Source: Armillaria gallica
Taxonomy: Eukaryota > Basidiomycota > Agaricomycetes > Agaricales > Physalacriaceae
Reading direction: 5' to 3'
Assembly (NCBI GenBank): GCA_037576215.1
Contig: JBANDB010000007.1
Span: 5,735,001-5,799,000 of the forward strand
DNA: 64,000 bases
This document shows positions 1 to 11,757 of this stretch, one piece after another. How positions within the stretch are numbered: position 1 is the stretch's first letter; each line of letters begins with the position of its first letter. The notes below the pieces were generated by a model, which did no database searches, had not been told where the DNA came from, and saw only the letters and a list, made by a program, of their open reading frames with translations. A program made the position numbers and the translations under genes.

Positions 1-881
1 AACATACCTTTTATACTGAAAGAGAGCACAATTTGCGTGCTATACGAGCGCGGAGGCGAGGCGAGGTGGTGGTGAAAAAGTAAAAAAGAAGACGCACAGC
101 CACTCGATCACTGTGCGGACTTACGGTCCGGGGTGATCGAGTGAACGCAATGTATCCTCGGAATGCATCCCCTGCTCGTACCACCCACTCCGAGGCCCCG
201 GAAATTGACGGGATTTATTATTTCAGCCATTTACTATGTCTTTAGGTAGTTTTTATGTATTCAAATGTCCATAACATGTTGTTAATTGCCATCTTGTCTT
301 CAAAGTTTCGGATTTTGTACATTTTGAGCTGTATTTAAGCTCTGTGGTCCTACAAATCATCTCAATGGATGTAATTCTTGTTTATAACGGTACTATGTAC
401 ATCATATTACTCGTGCAAGTTGTCCGATCCACCCCGATCTACCACTACACCCTTCATTACCCACTTTTTCACTTAGGTGAAAGTGAATTCAAGTGAAAGT
501 TTCATATGTGCGTTACGCATATTGAGGCTCTCGCATGATATTTATTTCAGGGCAGGGATATAGATCTGTGTAGATTTATATCAAACTATGTATGGCACTA
601 TGATTATACTGATATATTGAGATTACGGTGCGCAGTGTGGAATATACCCTTTAAAACATCAGATTTAGGTCATTCTACATACATTTCTTGCATTTATCTG
701 CTCTTTGAATGGCTTGTATGGGAAAGGGACTCTATATTAACATATAAAATTGATATTCTGACTATATACAATGTTAATTGTGCATGGAGAGCCTTCGGGA
801 TCCTCAAACGACGAAAATATGGTGTACAGCCGGCCATTTTGGGTGAGCTCGGCAAACTCCGGAATTCATTGAAAACTAGTA
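1..881. other. No gene recognised; AT-rich DNA with a hairpin
   Basis: I see no protein I recognise here; the open frames are short and low in coding character. At 101-143 there is a perfect 11-base inverted repeat (arms 101-111 and 133-143, CACTCGATCAC/GTGATCGAGTG) with a second 5-base stem inside it (116-120 and 126-130). It may be part of an unidentified repeat or LTR. Confidence 0.4.
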
Positions 882-1392
882 CTGTACTATTTCGACCTTA
901 TCTTCACGGCTTGTGACATGTTATGCCACATCTTCAGCCGGGAAGATCTTCACAGATCACTGTAGTCTGTGACATGTTATGTACATCTTCACATTGTAAA
1001 TTATTCAGTTGCTGTAGTAGTCTTGTGGCTCAACGCTGTGACCCAGTAGCTAGGTCTCCAGTTCAACCCTCCTTGAGTGTGACTTTGTGCCATCCACGAC
1101 GTCATGAAAGGCTGGATTTGCTGAACGGGCCACGGAATCCACCTTTGAGCTGCCAGAGTGAAGTTGCCGCTGCCGCATCATCAAACCAAATCACTGGTAT
1201 GACAGAAATGTCTGGGAACGCATGTATACACTCAAGGAAGGAGTTTTTTGTTATTCTTACTCGAAAAAGACACTATTTTGGAACTTTTTTGCGTCTCTTC
1301 ACTGAGGCCTGTGACATGTTATCAGGTATGCATATCTTCATTTCACAAGCTGCTGTGACCTGTGACATGAAGATAAGGTCGAAATAGTACAG
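882..1392. mobile_element. Non-autonomous inverted-repeat element (TA-flanked, Tc1/mariner-like)
   Basis: The ends are inverted copies of each other: CTGTACTATTTCGACCTTAT at 882 and its reverse complement ending at 1392, continuing as TCTTCA. Both ends are flanked by TA (880-881 and 1393-1394), the target duplication of Tc1/mariner-type elements. The 511-base interior holds shorter repeats of the motif GTGACATGTTAT and no transposase, so it would be a MITE moved by a transposase elsewhere. A single diverged copy of the same terminus lies at 12829-12854. The boundaries are seen directly; the superfamily is inferred only from the TA flank. Confidence 0.65.
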
Positions 1393-1394
1393 TA

Positions 1395-3094
1395 GCACTG
1401 CTCGAAAACTGCTAAGTCTGAAAGGTATAGTTGCGGTCTGAATCCTGATACATTTGAAAGGTGTGCCGCACCAATTCTGACCGCTTCCTGTTATGTCAAT
1501 GTGACTAAACAATATAATCATGAACGCACAGTACAGGTAATAATGTGATTATTCAGACGCATGGTAAAGGTGATAACATGATTATGATGCACACAAAGAT
1601 GTGCTGTGCCCGAATGTGTCACAGTCCAGTTTAATTGGGTGATTTGCATCGCAGACACTTTAGTGTTGTCACTTTTTGTGTCACACATCTGAACTTCTGA
1701 AAGACACAATGCACAGTCAAATCCATAGGTGTACAAATACTACACACAGGTTCAGGCATATACAATGAAGTGTGACATTTACAGGTATTAGATACAGAAT
1801 GAGTCATAGTATACTATATACATCTTTTTTGTGTCATAAAGATGCAAATATTTTTGATTTGTGTTAGATAAAAGACATAGATCAATTTGTGGTCACAGCT
1901 GAAAATATAGCTGATTTTGGTGTTGTACACAATGCATTTTCTGCTATTACACACCTTAATTATTTCTGTCTATTTGGACCATATCTCTCGCTTGAAGCTA
2001 CAAACTAAACCCAAAGCTAGAGTGCTAAGCTGAGGGCTTGCGCGCTCCTACAACGGGGGTCTGAAACTTGTACACTATTACTACACTATGGTATTTATAC
2101 TATGTGCTCTACATATTAATACAACCTTAAATAGTAACTCTTGGCTGGCGGAACTTCCTTTCCTGAGTCCCAGGTATGTTGCCATAATCACACCATTGCT
2201 TGGCGCTTACTCAGAGCTCTGGCTCGGGGCCAGATCCTGGTCTCTCAGCTGCGTGACATTGGTTAACCGTGCTATCTGTGCATACTGACATCACCTAGTA
2301 TTTCCTTGGAGTTGTAGCCTACCCTGCAACTCTTATTTATGGTAATAATATCTTCTAGTGATTTCCATGGTCTTCTAGGACCACCAGCATCTAGTCTAGG
2401 CCTCGCGCGCATTGGCCAAAGTCAGAGACATCTGTCTTACTTCAATTCTAAACATTCTGAGGTCTAGAGTGCTAGTTCCCCGCATGGCAGTTCCCCACAT
2501 GGCAGTGCCCCATGCATCATAGATCAAGGTTCCACAAAGTATCAATTATCTCCTGAGCTTTGTGGGTTCCATTCTTAGCATGCCTTCCATGCATTGTCAG
2601 TGTACTCAGTGTCAAGTGCTGGGGCTTTAGACTTAGTGTGACCCTTATGGTATCACTCTGCAGTTAAGCCTTGTGCTCCACCAAGCATCACTCAAGGAAC
2701 TTCATTGTCCGCACTTAGGACACTGTGCTCTAAGGTATATCTCATTGCTTTGGTATCTAGGTCTTATAAAATGTATGTATTGATACATTTTGCAAAATTA
2801 CACATGTGAACACTTTTCAAGCATGTCAACGGCCTCATGCCGTACTGCTGAAGGAAGCGAGCAACATTGGTGAGGTAATGCTCTGAAAACTCAAGGGTTA
2901 CTTTCCCCAGTGAAACACCAACGGTCAGGTGGGTATGAAGCTGGGAAAGCTGGCATGGTGTACATAGGAAATCTTAAGGTGCGTGCATGGGTTGTACAAG
3001 TCTCAGTTCTCTCTGCAAATCTATGCTCACAGATATAGTGTTGCAGAACAACTTGATTGGTGATTACAGACACAGACTACATCTACAAGGCTAA
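1395..3094. other. No gene recognised
   Basis: AT-rich intergenic DNA. Open frames are short, cysteine/threonine-rich and without recognisable motifs. I see no convincing RNA gene or repeat boundary here. The right limit is the LTR of the first Gypsy element. Confidence 0.4.
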
Positions 3095-3497
3095 TGTAAG
3101 ACCCGAACTTTCAATCTAGGGTAATGCAACGGCTGTATCGCATTCGTACAGTCACCATTGAGTCCCATGATGATTGACCATCAAGATTTGACTAATAGTG
3201 CTTAGCAAGAAGGAATGTGTTTCGGTATGAATAAACTTTAGCTCAAAGCTAGGGAATATACAGCTTTGAGTAAACTACTTATATACTGAAGTAAGGGTCT
3301 GTAAAGGGTACTAAGATAAGGGTACCATGTTAGAAAGTGAATAAGCCAAATACACAGTAGCCGAGAATCATATGTGTCAGTGGAGCTTTGGTGGAGTTCT
3401 GTGAAGCTCCGTGGAGTGACAGTGTGAAGATTTATGAAGGCTCCCTGGGAGTCGCGGGTCTGAAGATAAGATGCTTGAAAATGAATAAATCGTAACA
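3095..3497 (-). repeat. 3' LTR of Gypsy element 1
   Basis: About 403 bases, from TGTAAGACCC at 3095 to CGTAACA at 3497; on the element's strand it begins TGTTACG and ends CTTACA, the usual TG...CA form. It shares blocks with the LTR at 61305-61643 (TTAGCTCAAAGCTAGGG near 3238 and 61461; AAATCGTAACA at the outer end). The left boundary is less certain than the right one, which is fixed by the polypurine tract. Confidence 0.7.
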
Positions 3498-3510
3498 TTA
3501 CCCCCCCATT
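3498..3510 (-). other. Polypurine tract of Gypsy element 1
   Basis: On the minus strand the bases just before the LTR read TGGGGGGGTAA followed by TGTTACG. A G-run directly upstream of the 3' LTR is the primer site for plus-strand DNA synthesis in LTR retrotransposons. The second element has the equivalent GAGGGGGTGA before its LTR. Confidence 0.7.
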
Positions 3511-3883
3511 AAGGCAGGTGTCCCAACTGCCAGTACATCGGCGTTCTGTCTGCTTCATCATCATGCCGTCCCCAGAGATCTCTCATGAGAGTTTTTGGAG
3601 AAATGCCATATGGACTGCAGCTTGCTCCAGTGGCCCTTTAACAAATTTGTCGGTAGGAGGAGAGGGTTTGCCGTATGGTGGTGATGCGAGTGGTAAACTT
3701 GACCCATATGTCTCGTTGAGCAGGCCTGATTATGTGTGCGTTTTTAGAATACAGCATGGTGTTGTCTATGGTCATGAGTGAAGATGGTGCATAGTGTTGT
3801 TAATGGTCATGAGTGAGGGTCCATAGCTATCCCCCATTATAGGGCTCGATCTCTTTATCGGGCATGTTCCAACTGTTGCTTCG

Positions 3884-5352
3884 TTATGGGATTTCTTTTA
3901 CTTTGAACGGCGGTTTTGAATATGTTGAAGGGTCATCGTTGCCACCAAATTGATCCCAGTCTAGCTGTTGGTTGTACCAAACTTGGTGCCCAGAGAATGG
4001 GTCCGTATAGGATTGCCAATCTCCTGTGTCATGCTCGATACGATTTACCTTCGAGGTGAGGTACTCGTCGACGAGTTCTTCTGCGTCCATGTCTTCTTTC
4101 TTTACCCAGCTGTTTGATTCTGGTCCATATCCTTTCCATTTGACAAAATAGTCTGTGACCCAGTGCCATGGTTCACCAGCCTTTCCTCGGACCTTTCGGT
4201 CTCTACTGTCGAGTACTTGCTTGATTTTGTAGTGCTCCTCCCCGTCGATAAGATTGGGTGGTGGTGGAGGCGGCTGTTCCTGGTTAGGGAATGTGGGTGG
4301 CATGTAGGGCATCAGGAGTGATTCGTTGAATACTGGATGGATACACCAGCCTGTTGGGAGTTTTACTTTATATGCTGAGGCTCCGATTTTTGAGATGATG
4401 GGGAATGGGCTCGTTCGTTTGTCTGCCAGTTTCTTCTTGGGACATGGGAGATTAAGGTTGGTCATGTTGAGCCACACCTTGTCTCCTACTTTGTATTCAA
4501 CCGCAGGTCATTTCTTTTTGTTGTATTGGGCTTTCATCTGGTCGGTGGCTTTTTCAAGTGCTTGTTTTGCCTCGGCATGGATTTTCTGCATCTGTGAAAT
4601 GAATGTGTTTGAGGCTGGTGTTCTGAAGGGTGCTCAGGGTTTTGCGCCAGGGAGAAGGTCAGTGTTATAGCTGTAGTTAATCTTGAAGGGACTTTTGCTC
4701 ATAGCAGAGTGGATGCGGTTATTGTGAGAGAAGGCCGCAAGGGAAAGCCATTCAACCCAGTCATTCTGGCAGTGATTGATGAAGATCTGGAGGTATTTTT
4801 CAACCTCCTGATTCACTCATTCAGTTTGTCTGTCAGTCTGCAGGTGGTAGGCGGTGGATACGTTTGCCTTGATTTGGAGCAAGTCATAAAGGTCTTTCAT
4901 GAACTTGGATATGAACATGGTGCCTCAGTCAGAGATGACAACCTGAGGCATCCCGTGTCTGGCGTAAACTTCATCTCATAGGATTTTGGCCCACCCTTCC
5001 GATGACATCTCTGTTGTACATGCGATAGGTATGATTTCCTTGGAGAAACAGTTGACAATCATTAAGATCGCATCGAAACCGTTGCTCTTTGGTAAACCAG
5101 TGACCATATCAACAGAGATATGAGTCCAGGGTCGGGATGGAATGGCATTTGGATGAAGCAGCGCTGCCTTTGCTTGAGTGCTCGACTTGGTTTGTTGGCA
5201 CGTCTCGCAGCCACAGACATAATCTTCTATGTCTTTTTTCATCTTGGGCCACCAATATTCCCATAGGACAAGTTCTTTTGTCTTTTCAATGCTGGGGTGT
5301 CCCGCCATGATGTGGTCGTGAAATTGCGTGATTATTTCACCTCGTAATGCAT
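3884..5352 (-). pseudogene. Gypsy element 1 integrase and chromodomain (broken)
   Basis: The first part (to 4976) carries the HHCC zinc domain (HDHIMAGHP, then CGCETC) and the start of the DDE core (ISVDMVTGLP). The middle (about 4980-4634) is interrupted by stops; one falls where related elements read QTERVNQE, so an Arg codon has become TGA. The last part (4477-3884) holds the C-terminal region with a chromodomain (DYFVKWKGYGPESNSW), which directs integration toward modified histones in chromoviruses. Frames no longer join, so no functional integrase can be made from this copy. Confidence 0.85.
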
Positions 5353-5361
5353 GGTCGGATG

Positions 5362-6069
5362 CAGACTCCTTTCCATTCTCCTCCATGGGGGGTAAAAGCT
5401 GCTTCGCAGCTGCTCCTTTGCCTATGATGTTTATCTTATTTTATCTCTCACATGACATTTTGATCTTTCTGAACCTTATTTTTTTTTTACCCCCCATTTC
5501 GGAGACTGGCAACAATTGTAGTGGCGCGCTGCCCATGTTTGGCTGCGTCTTCTCTGTCATGCAGAAAGACACTCACATTTCCCCTCGTGTACATAGGCAG
5601 CTTGATTGCAAATATCTTTCTTTTGGGAGAGATGTAAAGGACCAGGTATCCAATATGTTAGGAATTTCCTAGTACCGGTGGGAGCAATAATGTAACATTC
5701 TTAAGCAACATCTACTGTTAGTTCTACATGTATGTATCCAAAGATGCCTTTCAGCCTGTCACCTTCTCCAGTTGGAATTCTTCAGCATTTTCGGGCATGT
5801 TGTAACATAGCAGCGCCATGAGGATGATGCCCTCAGTGCTCTCAAGAACATTTCTGATGGCTCCGAGGTTGAATGAAAGAGGACGCAGCCAAACACGGGC
5901 AGCGCACCACTACAATTGTTGCCAGTCTCCGAAATGGGGGGTAAAAAAGAAATAAGGTTCAGAAAGATCAAAATGTCATGTGAGAGATAAGATAAGATAA
6001 ACGTCATAGGCAAAGGAGCAGCTGCGAAGCAGCTTTTACCCCCCATGGAGGAGAATGGGAAGGAGTCTG
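5362..6069. mobile_element. Foldback / Mutator-like non-autonomous element inside pol
   Basis: A 708-base insertion interrupts the Gypsy pol frame between RNase H and integrase. Its ends are long inverted repeats of about 185 bases (5362-5550 against 6069-5880), both starting CAGACTCCTT and containing AAAGCTGCTTCGCAGCTGCT. It is flanked by a near-perfect 9-base direct repeat, GGTCGGATG (5353-5361) and GGTCAGATG (6070-6078). Nine-base target duplications with long terminal inverted repeats are typical of Mutator-like elements (MULEs). There is no transposase inside. Removing it restores pol continuity compared with the second element at 61984-64000. Boundaries are seen; the superfamily is inferred. 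Confidence 0.8.
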
Positions 6070-7450
6070 GGTCAGATGGCACATAAATGCAGGAGTCATA
6101 ATAGATCAGCCCATCATCCTGTCTCATTCCTCGGTCATGGTTAAGGGAAGTCGCAACATTCTTGTTCCATCGGTGGTGGTCCAGCATGGCTTGCTTTATC
6201 TTGGTGTGGATTTCCTCGATAGTGGGCATGACTAGTGCCTGGAAGTGCTCGGGTTTGAGGACGATAATCTCATTGTTGTCCTCCTTTCCTTGCTCGTGAT
6301 CTGCTCTGCGACTGAGTAAGTCGGCCTTTTTGTTCGCAGTTCCTGGTTTGTAGTGTAGCATGAAATGGTATTTGGCAAGCTCTGTTACCCAACACGCTTG
6401 TTGTCGGTTTAGCTTCTGGGGTTTTCGGAAATACTGGAGATTCTGATGATCTGTCCAGATTTCGAAGCCTTGTGCTGCTCCCATTAGGTAGTGCCTCCAC
6501 TCATCCAGCATGAGCATTATTGCGAGTAGTTCTTTGTCATAAATTTCGTAATTTCGTTCCATAACTGTGAGGGACTTGGACAGAAACGTGACTGGGCGCC
6601 ATTTGCTGTCTTGTTCTTGGGATAGAACTGCCCCTACGGCTCCTTCACTGGCATCTGCCTCTACATGAAACTTGCCATCTTCTGTGGGTATTGCCAATAC
6701 CACTTCTTCAGCCAGCAGTCTCTTCAACTCCTCGAACGTGTCTTGTTGCACTTTTCCCCATTTCCATGGATCGTTTCCTGTCAGCTGGGTCATCGGCTTG
6801 ACGACCTTGCTGTATCCCTTGATGAAACGTTGATAGAAATTGGTAAAGCCTAAAAACGACTGGAGTTGTACTTTCTTGACTGGCACGGGCCATTCCGCGA
6901 TTCCTGCGATTTTGACTGGGTCCATCCGGATGCTCCCTTCACTGATGATGACTCCGAGGTACTCTGTTTCCAAGGTTTCGAACTCGCATTTCTCTGCTTT
7001 AAGGAATAGCTTGTTCTTTCGTAGGAGTCTTAGAACCTTGCGTGTGATGCGACGATGCTCCTCCTTGGTCTTGGACATGATTAGGATGTCGTCAAGGTAC
7101 ATGGTGACGGCGCCTGATGCAATGAGATTTTTGAAAATGACATTCATCATCCACTGGAAGGTGGCGGGTGAATTAGTGAGCCTGAAGAACATGACCGTGG
7201 GTTCGAACAACCCCCGATTGGTTCTGAATGCTGCTTTCCACTTGTCACTGTTCTTGATGCGTACATTTTTGTATCCCCATCTAATGTCAAGCTTGGAAAA
7301 ATACTTGACACCTCGCAACTTGTCCATTAGTTCTGAGATTAAAGGAAGCGGATAACGGTTTTTAATCGTCATCTCATTGAGCTTCCGATAATCCTGGACT
7401 GGTCGCAGCTTGGCATCCTTCTTTTTGATGAAGAAGAATGGTGAAGCCAT
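6070..7450 (-). pseudogene. Gypsy element 1 reverse transcriptase and RNase H
   Basis: An open frame of over 400 codons. The reverse transcriptase fingers and palm are clear: FFFIKKKD, LRPVQDYR, the first catalytic Asp in KLDIRWGY, and the YLDD catalytic box. An RNase H domain follows (VEADASEGAVGAVLSQ with catalytic Asp, then YEIYDKELLAIM and WTDHQNLQYF). The frame then runs into the foldback element at 6069. Upstream it is separated from the protease frame by a TGA where the family has an Arg (GRIRPSKSP). This enzyme would copy element RNA into DNA, but this copy lacks a continuous polyprotein. Confidence 0.9.
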
Positions 7451-7471
7451 GGGTGACTTGGATGGTCGTAT

Positions 7472-8600
7472 TCATCCGCTCGAGAGGTTTTCGTCCAAAA
7501 ACTTGTCAAGTTCTGCCTGTTCGTTCCTGTTTAAAGGGTAGACCTTGCAATCTAGATTGGCGCTCGCATTTGGAGTGAGTTCGATAGCATGGTCCCACGT
7601 TTTTGGTTCAGGGAGTTCATCAAAACTGTCTTTGTCAAACAGATCCTTGAAATCCTGACACCACTCTAGGACCATTTCTTCGAACGTCTTGGTCTCCTTG
7701 TCTGCGTTGGCTGCGGCAGCTAAGTCATTGGCGTGATGAGCGTATATGAGGATAGCCCGCATGAAATCTATTGCGAGGATGGTGTCTCCCTCTTCCAGTT
7801 CTTCATCCCACTTATCATCGGGATCCGCATCAGGTAGCGTAAATGGATTCTTGTGACACTTGCATCGTGCAAACATTAATCCTCCTGTCTTCCAATTGAT
7901 GATTGGATTATGCCGGGCTAACCAATCGTGACCAAGGAAGATCTGTTTATCACCGAGATCTGTTATGGCTAGATCTATTCATTCAGAATGATCACCGATT
8001 TTGAGATTGATCTCAGCGTATTTGGTAATTGATCCTCCTTGGTTTTTGGTTCCATCGGCATTATAGACCGGGATTGGTGTGGCAGTCATTCAAGTCAGGA
8101 TTTTGTATAGGTCGACAAACTTTTGGTTGATGGTGCTACTGGTACATCCACTGTCTACCAACGTGGCTGTGGGGATTTTGAGAATGGTTCCTGGTGCCCC
8201 GAGAGTGACGGGGATAACCAGGTCCTTCCCTAGTCTGCTCAGCTCGCTGATATATCACTTTGGCTCCCATAGCTCTTCAAGCCACCAGAGCGCGTTGATT
8301 CGCTTCATCCCCCTCATTGCTTCAATCATTGAGTCAACTACCTCCTCTGTGCGTGCTTTGTGAATCCAGTTCTTTAGGATCGCCTTCGCTTCCGACTCTG
8401 TGCGCACTTGTACTATGCCGTGTAGAGTCCACTCAGCTCCAAATGGTCTAAGCCATTCTTTATAGGTCTCTCAGCTTGTATAAGTGCACGAGAGTTGCAG
8501 GGCCTCTTCAACCTTCGCGTCGACTCATATGGGCTTGACTACCGTCGGTGAGGTCACCGCAGTTTCTAAGTCTAAAGGGGTTAATTTAGCATTCTTGTTC
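7472..8600 (-). pseudogene. Gypsy element 1 aspartic protease region (broken)
   Basis: The aspartic protease active site is visible on the minus strand near 8130-8170 as LVDSGCTSSTI. Downstream, FLGHDWLARHNP (about 7900-7950), then an acidic stretch (7876-7472) leads to reverse transcriptase. Two in-frame stops are present between these parts: one after KILT and one in HSE*IDLA, the latter where related proteins have Trp. The protease would cut the Gag-Pol polyprotein in an intact element. Confidence 0.8.
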
Positions 8601-8752
8601 ATCATGAAACTGGTAATGTCCTCGTCATCAGGTACTTCTTCAAGAGTAGCTACCTGATGCCCCCTTTGCACTGCCTGGGCACTAGCAGCTTCCTGTCCTG
8701 TGGCTTTCTGGTCAGTCGTGGAATGGGAGGTGCTTTCCTCGAAGGCGCCGTC

Positions 8753-9613
8753 TCATGAAGAGACAGCAGGTTGGGCTGACACTGCTGGACGATGATTGTC
8801 TACGCTTCTCACCATCGACGAGTGGTCGCCTTCGCCTGGTTCCTCTGGGCCTGTGTTCTGTTGCAGGTCCCTCGTTTCGTTTGGCGTTCCCCCATCATTG
8901 AGTCGCCCTGCATCACGATAGGCATTGGCAACTGATCGGAGGCACTTACTCAACTCCAGTTTGTCCTTCATTGTCTTCAGGACCGAGGGCAAATAGACCC
9001 TTGCCCCTGCATCTATCTTCTGTGTTTTGGCATTGACGTTATCGTCCTCTGCCTCTGTATATCCTGAGTCAATGTTGTCGTCCTCAGCTTTCCCCAAAGC
9101 CCCGTCGTGGGATTTACACTTTGGTAACTGTACGGTAATCTCTTTTACCAGAGGAGGTTTCGCCGAAGCTATTCCCTCAAAACTCCCTGTGAGGCAGGGA
9201 CTCTGTAGAGCTGTTCTTCCAGGTGGATCGCCGCTAAGCGGCGCCAGAACACCTGCCCCATCCAGTCGACCCTGTCTTGCGACATATGCCCCACTGTCCT
9301 TGGAATCACCTTGAGTTGTGGGGTCACACATCCGAGGCATCACTGTTAAGATGGGTGTCACTATGGTAGGTGACTTACCATTCGCTTTCGCCTGCAATAG
9401 GTTACTTGTCGAAGGTCGAGCTGGTAGTCGGACGACTGTGCCGCTCGTTCCGGGGACTGCTGATGGTTCAACTATCACAGCATCTGGGAGCTGATTCTTG
9501 CTGGGTTTCTGGTCTGATTGCGAAGTCGCAGGTATATTCGAACGTGTGGTGGTTACTACAGGCAATACATAAGTACATGAGTGAAGTGCAATAGGCATAC
9601 CAGCCGAAACCAA
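8753..9613 (-). pseudogene. Gypsy element 1 Gag-Pol linker
   Basis: Open frame of 286 codons, rich in Ser, Pro, Thr, Asp and Glu, with no recognised domain. It lies between the Gag zinc knuckle and the protease, on the same strand, so it is most likely the disordered linker of the Gag-Pol polyprotein, now separated from both sides by frame breaks. I cannot assign a function of its own. Confidence 0.5.
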
Positions 9614-9639
9614 GTCCTTAGCCGAGTAAGTTGAATCAG

Positions 9640-11742
9640 TTACTTCTTGACACTCTCTTTTACCTCTTCAATCGTTGAGAGAGAGTCTTGTGCGTCCCAA
9701 TAGGTGTTTGCACATTGTAGTGCCTCTGCCCTAGACTTTGGCGCGGTAGGGCAGTCATGCTTGAAGTGGCCTTGCTTGCCACACCGATAGCACACTGAGG
9801 CTGCCCTGGCGGCGTCGACATCCATCGGCGCGCCATGCCCCCCAAATGTTGTCCCCAACGACGTTCTTGTCGTCGTTACCGGGGTGGCTGCTGTTTGACC
9901 ACCCCGTACGGGCGTGGTCGTCTTCTGTGGTTGCGGTTGAGATGGTACTGCTGTCGTGCCTTCCGCCTGTTTGAGGTGCCAGTTGTAGTCGATCTGGAGT
10001 AGGCGTGCCTTCCAGCCTTCATAATCAAATGGTACCTCTCCGTCAGCCGAGTATATAGTATTTTTACTCGTCTGGCAGGCGGCTTTCTTGATTTGATGGA
10101 GCATGACCTGGTCATTGGCGCGTACTCCAGTGTGGTGGGCTAGTTCTTCAAATAGCTGGAAGAACTTGTCGCCGTCCTTGTGTTCCAACTGCTTGAGCTT
10201 CTCCCACTGCGTGTACTTTAGCTGTGAGTCAGCATCCTTCCAGAACCGTTTGTTGAGCTCCGACTTGAAATCTTCATAAGTCAGATACTGCTGCTTCCCA
10301 TCCGGTGTCCTTCCTATGATTTGTGCTGCTAACCTCCACCATCTCTCGGCGTTGTCTGCGAGTCGAGACACACAGAAGATGACTTTGTGTGGGTGTTGGC
10401 GGAAGTGTCAGTTGAATACGTCGAAGTGCAGTTCACACTTTAGGAAGAACCAGGCGATATCGTCAGAATCCCCTTTGAAGTCATTGACTTCCTTCAAGAT
10501 TTTTGGCTTGAAGTCGTCGTAAGGCGCAACGGCTCCTGCTTGCAGTTCCCAAGGTATCGGTGGGTCTGGCATCACTGGAGGCGCTGGGAAACATGGGAGC
10601 ATTACTCGTACGGGAGGGGCAGGAGGTGGCTGTGCAGGTTGACTGCTGCCTCCACCTGCTCCATGACCGCCACCGGCAAATGGTTGGTATCCAGGTTTGT
10701 ACGTTCCTGGTGCTGCCTGCCTGGTGACGTAGGCGAAAGTATTGGTGATCTGAGGCGGTGCTACTGGTGGTTCGTCCGGCATTGGTTCCTGTATCTCAAT
10801 CTCCTGTGCGGCTTCTTCATATTCGGGGAATTCCTCGATTACAGCATCCGGGTGTATTTCGTTCCATAGGAAGCGAGCGTTCTGCTCCGCTTCATATTGC
10901 AAGATCTCATCTGCTAGGAGATCTCTCTGTTTCTTCATAAAATAATTGTTTCCAGCTTGGGTGTTCCCCCAAGTCATGGAAAAGGGTAATTTGTAGGCAA
11001 AATAATTATATATATCGATGAGTTCTGCTTGCCTTAACAGAGCAGAAATGGGAACTGAGAGGTCATCGTCTGTTTCATTATAAAAATTGATGGTATCAGT
11101 TAGTGTCATCATTACCGGGGTGGGAGCACGGACGCTCACTTGGTGACTCGGTGGGCAACTCGGCAATTCTGTCGATCGTGGGGGTGGTGTTGGGGAATGG
11201 GGTAGGGGGACGTGGTGGCTGGTAGGTCTTGATGGCGGTCGACTCACTTGCTTCGACTTCAGGCTGTGGCTGCTCTTGGAGTCACTGGGCGAGTCATTCC
11301 CAATGACTTGCTCGAGGGGGGCAGTGCAGGGACCTGACTGGAGACCTGACATTTCGCCAACCACTGTGCCTTGGGGGACGAAGGGTGGAGGGACCGGCGA
11401 TGGGTTCCTCAACCTCTCGTAAAGGCTCGGGTGTGCGCTCCCAGTTTTGTACGGGGAGGTCCCATGTCGTGAGGGTTCCTTGGCTTCTTGGTGGGGGTGT
11501 ACGGTGCTCGGGCGAGTGATTGGAGGGGAAGTAAGCACTGTAGGGGATGTCAACATTATCCCAGAACTCGCTGGAAGTGATATCGGCTGTGGGTGGTGGA
11601 GTATGGTGCCTGTCAGCCCTGACCTCATGATGGGTGACTGGCATGACAGGTCAAACATCACAGCCCACGTTGAATCCCCTGACACGGGCAGCGAATCGGG
11701 CATACGTGTCGGGTGAGGGAGTTCGAGGGAAGTACTGGACAT
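9640..11742 (-). pseudogene. Gypsy element 1 Gag with CCHC zinc knuckle (broken)
   Basis: Two frames make up Gag. The first (11742-10408) is Pro-rich and ends in the start of the capsid-like region (FKGDSDDIAWFFLKCELHF). The second (10371-9640) continues it (NAERWWRL, then LTYEDFKSELNKRFW) and ends with the nucleic-acid-binding knuckle CYRCGKQGHFKHDC (CX2CX4HX4C). They are in the same frame, separated by a TGA where FN*HFRQHP would read FNWHFRQHP, so a Trp codon has turned into a stop. Gag would form the virus-like particle. Confidence 0.85.
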
Positions 11743-11757
11743 ACTCAGGAGAGGGAG

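Noticed and set aside
9027..9314. Plus-strand frames inside Gag-Pol
   Set aside because: They are antisense shadows of the retroelement polyprotein.
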